Under the pieces are notes generated by a model, which worked only from the letters and a program-made list of their open reading frames with translations, did not search any database and was not told the origin of the DNA. Below are positions 61,930 through 64,000 of a DNA stretch of 64,000 bases, piece after piece. Position numbers and translations under genes: made by a program. The stretch is from contig CBDASI010000002.1 in the NCBI GenBank assembly GCA_965199585.1, positions 2,046,001 through 2,110,000 on the forward strand, read 5' to 3'. Numbering within the stretch: position 1 is the first letter of the stretch; each line of letters starts with the position of its first letter. This stretch comes from JAVVHH01 sp965199585. Its GTDB lineage: Bacteria > Pseudomonadota > Alphaproteobacteria > Acetobacterales > Acetobacteraceae.

Positions 61930-63183
61930 TTGAACTCCATCTCACGCCCACTCACGACGTCGTTCACGCGCGCCGACACCAAGATCGTCCTATTCGAGGG
62001 GATCAGCCCGACCGCCGTCCAATTGCTGCACCAGGCGGGCTACACGGGCGTCACGCTGCACAAGAAGGCGCTCGAAGGCGATGCGTTGATCGAGGCGGTG
62101 CGCGGCGCCCACATCCTCGGCATCCGTAGCCGCACGCAGTTGCGCGAGGAGGTGCTGCGCAGTGCCGGTCCGCTGATGGCGGTGGGGTGCTTCTGCATCG
62201 GCACCGATCAAGTCGACCTCGGGGCGGCGGCCATGCTCGGAATCCCGGTGTTCAACGCGCCGTTCTCCAACACGCGCAGCGTCGCCGAGTTGACGATCGG
62301 CGAGATCGTCATGCTGATGCGCCGGATCACGCCGCGTTCGACGGCCGCGCATGCTGGCGAGTGGGACAAGTCGGCCGACGGCAGCTTCGAGGTGCGTGGC
62401 AAGACGCTCGGAATCGTGGGCTACGGCAACATCGGCAGCCAGCTCTCGACGCTGGCCGAAGCGATGGGCATGCGGGTGATCTACTACGACCGGGCCACCA
62501 AGCTGCGTCACGGCAACACCCAGCCGGCCGGCTCGCTCGAGGAGCTGCTGGCCGTCGCCGACGTCGTCAGCCTGCACGTGCCGGACTTGCCGAGCACGCA
62601 GAACATGATCGGCCAGGCCGAGATCGCCGCCATGAAGCAGGGGGCCGTGCTGATCAATAACAGCCGTGGCCGGGTCGTGGATCTGGACGCTTTGGCTGCG
62701 GGTATCGCGGCGGGCAAGGTCAGGGGTGCCGCAGTCGACGTCTTCCCGGTCGAGCCAAAGGCGGCCGGCGACAAGCTGTCGACTCCGTTGCAGGGGCTCG
62801 AGAACGTCATCCTCACCCCGCATATCGGCGGTTCCACCGAGGAAGCGCAGGAGCGAATCGGCGAGGAGGTGGCCGAGAAGCTGCTCGATTTCCTCAATGC
62901 AGGCACCACGGTCGGGGCGGTCAACTTCCCGAACGTCGATCTGCCGTACGATACCGGACATGCGCGATACTTGCACGTGCATCACAACGTTCCCGGCGTG
63001 CTCGGCAAGCTGAACGCGGTGTTCAGCACGCGGGGCCTCAACGTGCATGCCCAGTCTCTGCAGACCGACGGACAACTCGGTTACGTGGTCGTCGACGCGG
63101 ATAGCCCGCCGGGTCAGCAGACCGAGATTCTTGATGCGCTCTGCGCCATCGAGGGAACCGTGCGGGCGCGCTTCGTCGGCTAG
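61930..63183 (+). CDS. serA: D-3-phosphoglycerate dehydrogenase
   Basis: SerA makes 3-phosphohydroxypyruvate, the first step of serine synthesis. The 417-residue product is the E. coli-type form. It has GYGNIGSQLSTLAEAMG, catalytic Arg in NNSRGRVVD, Glu in DVFPVEPK and His in LTPHIGGST, and ends in an ACT domain (about 345-417) that usually mediates serine feedback. The start is TTG 61930 with GAGG about 10 nt upstream; a GTG at 61858 is rejected because it lies in the rpoC terminator. Confidence 0.94.
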   Translation: MNSISRPLTTSFTRADTKIVLFEGISPTAVQLLHQAGYTGVTLHKKALEGDALIEAVRGAHILGIRSRTQLREEVLRSAGPLMAVGCFCIGTDQVDLGAAAMLGIPVFNAPFSNTRSVAELTIGEIVMLMRRITPRSTAAHAGEWDKSADGSFEVRGKTLGIVGYGNIGSQLSTLAEAMGMRVIYYDRATKLRHGNTQPAGSLEELLAVADVVSLHVPDLPSTQNMIGQAEIAAMKQGAVLINNSRGRVVDLDALAAGIAAGKVRGAAVDVFPVEPKAAGDKLSTPLQGLENVILTPHIGGSTEEAQERIGEEVAEKLLDFLNAGTTVGAVNFPNVDLPYDTGHARYLHVHHNVPGVLGKLNAVFSTRGLNVHAQSLQTDGQLGYVVVDADSPPGQQTEILDALCAIEGTVRARFVG

Positions 63184-63217
63184 GCGATCGCGGCGTAACC
63201 ATTTGTTGTGATTCGAC

Positions 63218-63246
63218 TTGACGGACGGGGAGGGCGGGCGTATTCG
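63218..63246 (+). promoter_or_regulatory. Candidate promoter of the rpsL operon
   Basis: TTGACG (five of six matches to -35) and TATTCG (three of six) are separated by 17 nt, about 209 bp before rpsL. The 271-bp gap between serA and rpsL holds no gene that I can support; small GC hairpins are visible. Confidence 0.45.
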
Positions 63247-63454
63247 ACCCCCCTCGACTTGAGCCGACTATGTCGGAACGGTTGTTGTGTCACAGAACAG
63301 CGCATGGCGCCGCAGGCTCTCCGGAGACTGCTTAGGTCATGTGCGAATGGGCAGGACGCGGGTGGGCAGAGTGCTCCGCCTCGCGTCGCTTATCTGTGGC
63401 CGACGGCCATTTCGCCGCATCGGTCACCAGGAACACAGGACGGAAAACGGGCGT

Positions 63455-63826
63455 ATGCCGACCATCAACCAGCTGATCGCAAACGGGCGCGAGCCTGCCG
63501 CCAAGCGCAACAAGGTGCCGGCCCTGCAGGGTTGCCCGCAGAAGCGCGGCGTCTGCACGCGCGTCTATACGACGACCCCGAAGAAGCCGAACTCCGCGCT
63601 GCGTAAGGTTGCCAAGGTGCGCCTGACGAACGGCTACGAGGTGGTGAGCTACATCCCTGGCGAGGGCCACAATCTGCAGGAGCACTCGGTGGTGCTCATC
63701 CGCGGCGGCCGCGTCAAGGACTTGCCGGGCGTTCGTTATCACATCCTGCGCGGCGTGCTCGACACGCAGGGTCTGCCGAAGCGTCGTCAGCGCCGTTCGC
63801 TGTATGGCGCCAAGCGGCCGAAGTAA
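63455..63826 (+). CDS. rpsL: 30S ribosomal protein S12
   Basis: S12 (123 residues) sits at the decoding centre. The sequence has CPQKRGVCTRVYTTTPKKPNS-type and GGRVKDLPGVRYH elements; lysines equivalent to E. coli Lys42 and Lys87, the usual streptomycin-resistance sites, are wild type. The ATG at 63455 gives the exact family length. No close Shine-Dalgarno is obvious; AGGA is about 15 nt upstream. Confidence 0.98.
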   Translation: MPTINQLIANGREPAAKRNKVPALQGCPQKRGVCTRVYTTTPKKPNSALRKVAKVRLTNGYEVVSYIPGEGHNLQEHSVVLIRGGRVKDLPGVRYHILRGVLDTQGLPKRRQRRSLYGAKRPK

Positions 63827-63838
63827 GGAGAGACCGGG

Positions 63839-64000
63839 ATGAGCCGTCGTCGCCGCGCCGTAAAGCGCGAAATCCTGCCAGACGCCAAGTTTGGCGACAT
63901 CGTCATCACGCGTTTCATGAATGCGCTGATGTATGATGGCAAGAAGTCCACCGCCGAGACGATCGTCTACAGCGCGCTCGAGGTGCTCAAGAAGCGCGGC
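63839..64000 (+). CDS. rpsG: 30S ribosomal protein S7, N-terminal part
   Basis: The frame starts MSRRRRAVKREILPDAKFGD and continues to the end of the window (54 codons), matching the N-terminus of S7, the primary assembly protein of the 30S head. AAGGAGAG lies 8 nt upstream of the ATG, 12 bp after rpsL, as in the str operon. fusA and tuf would be expected beyond the window. Confidence 0.97.
   Translation, partial: MSRRRRAVKREILPDAKFGDIVITRFMNALMYDGKKSTAETIVYSALEVLKKRG

Overview
The window is a GC-rich, gene-dense bacterial chromosome segment. Gene content and order suggest an alphaproteobacterium, probably Rhodospirillales/Acetobacteraceae; the order is an inference from synteny, not from a phylogeny. 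Pointers are acnA divergent from ccmAB, an hbd-etfA-etfB cluster followed by a HIG1-type two-helix protein, the hemW-grpE-dnaK-dnaJ block, RpoB and RpoC of 1390 and 1394 residues, and frequent TTG/GTG starts. I found no rRNA, tRNA, CRISPR array or insertion sequence.

Layout. 0-2.3 kb: C-terminal end of hslU, a lipoprotein, sufE and an MFS transporter. 2.3-11.6 kb: FUSC membrane protein, acnA, ccmA-ccmB, an Uma2-type nuclease, and the hbd-etfA-etfB electron-transfer operon. 11.7-18.3 kb: HIG1 protein, a large MscS channel translationally coupled to a 2OG-Fe(II) oxygenase, and a lipoprotein HtrA with its two-component system. 18.3-24.8 kb: hrpB, a DsbD/ScsB-type reductase and an unrecognised two-gene envelope pair. 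24.8-30.7 kb: the rimP-nusA-ylxR-infB-rbfA translation/transcription operon on the minus strand. 30.8-35.3 kb: a PHB-depolymerase-like esterase and two convergent repeat-rich, probably exported proteins. 35.3-43.6 kb: a 3-methyladenine glycosylase, hemW, the grpE-dnaK-dnaJ chaperones, an RlmM-type methyltransferase, a DUF423 protein and a proline iminopeptidase. 43.6-48.9 kb: a probable sugar-acid catabolic cluster (SDR, IlvD/EDD dehydratase, 2-hydroxyacid dehydrogenase, divergent TPP enzyme). 48.9-50.6 kb: a PEP-CTERM protein with a sigma-54-type promoter, flanked by a 3' remnant of the TPP gene, then two small envelope proteins. 50.7-64 kb: rplK-rplA-rplJ-rplL-rpoB-rpoC, serA, then rpsL and the start of rpsG.

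Most of the window is housekeeping. The parts that deserve attention are accessory: the -24/-12 promoter in front of the PEP-CTERM gene and the duplicated TPP-gene tail beyond it; the coupled vWA-like/coiled-coil membrane pair at 22.8-24.8 kb; the sugar-acid cluster; the convergent exported repeat proteins; and a palindromic element that supplies the last codons of the RlmM-like gene. I did not find a clearly new multi-gene defence or mobile system. Several starts are placed downstream of the longest open frame, using Shine-Dalgarno sequences, overlaps with neighbours and family length.
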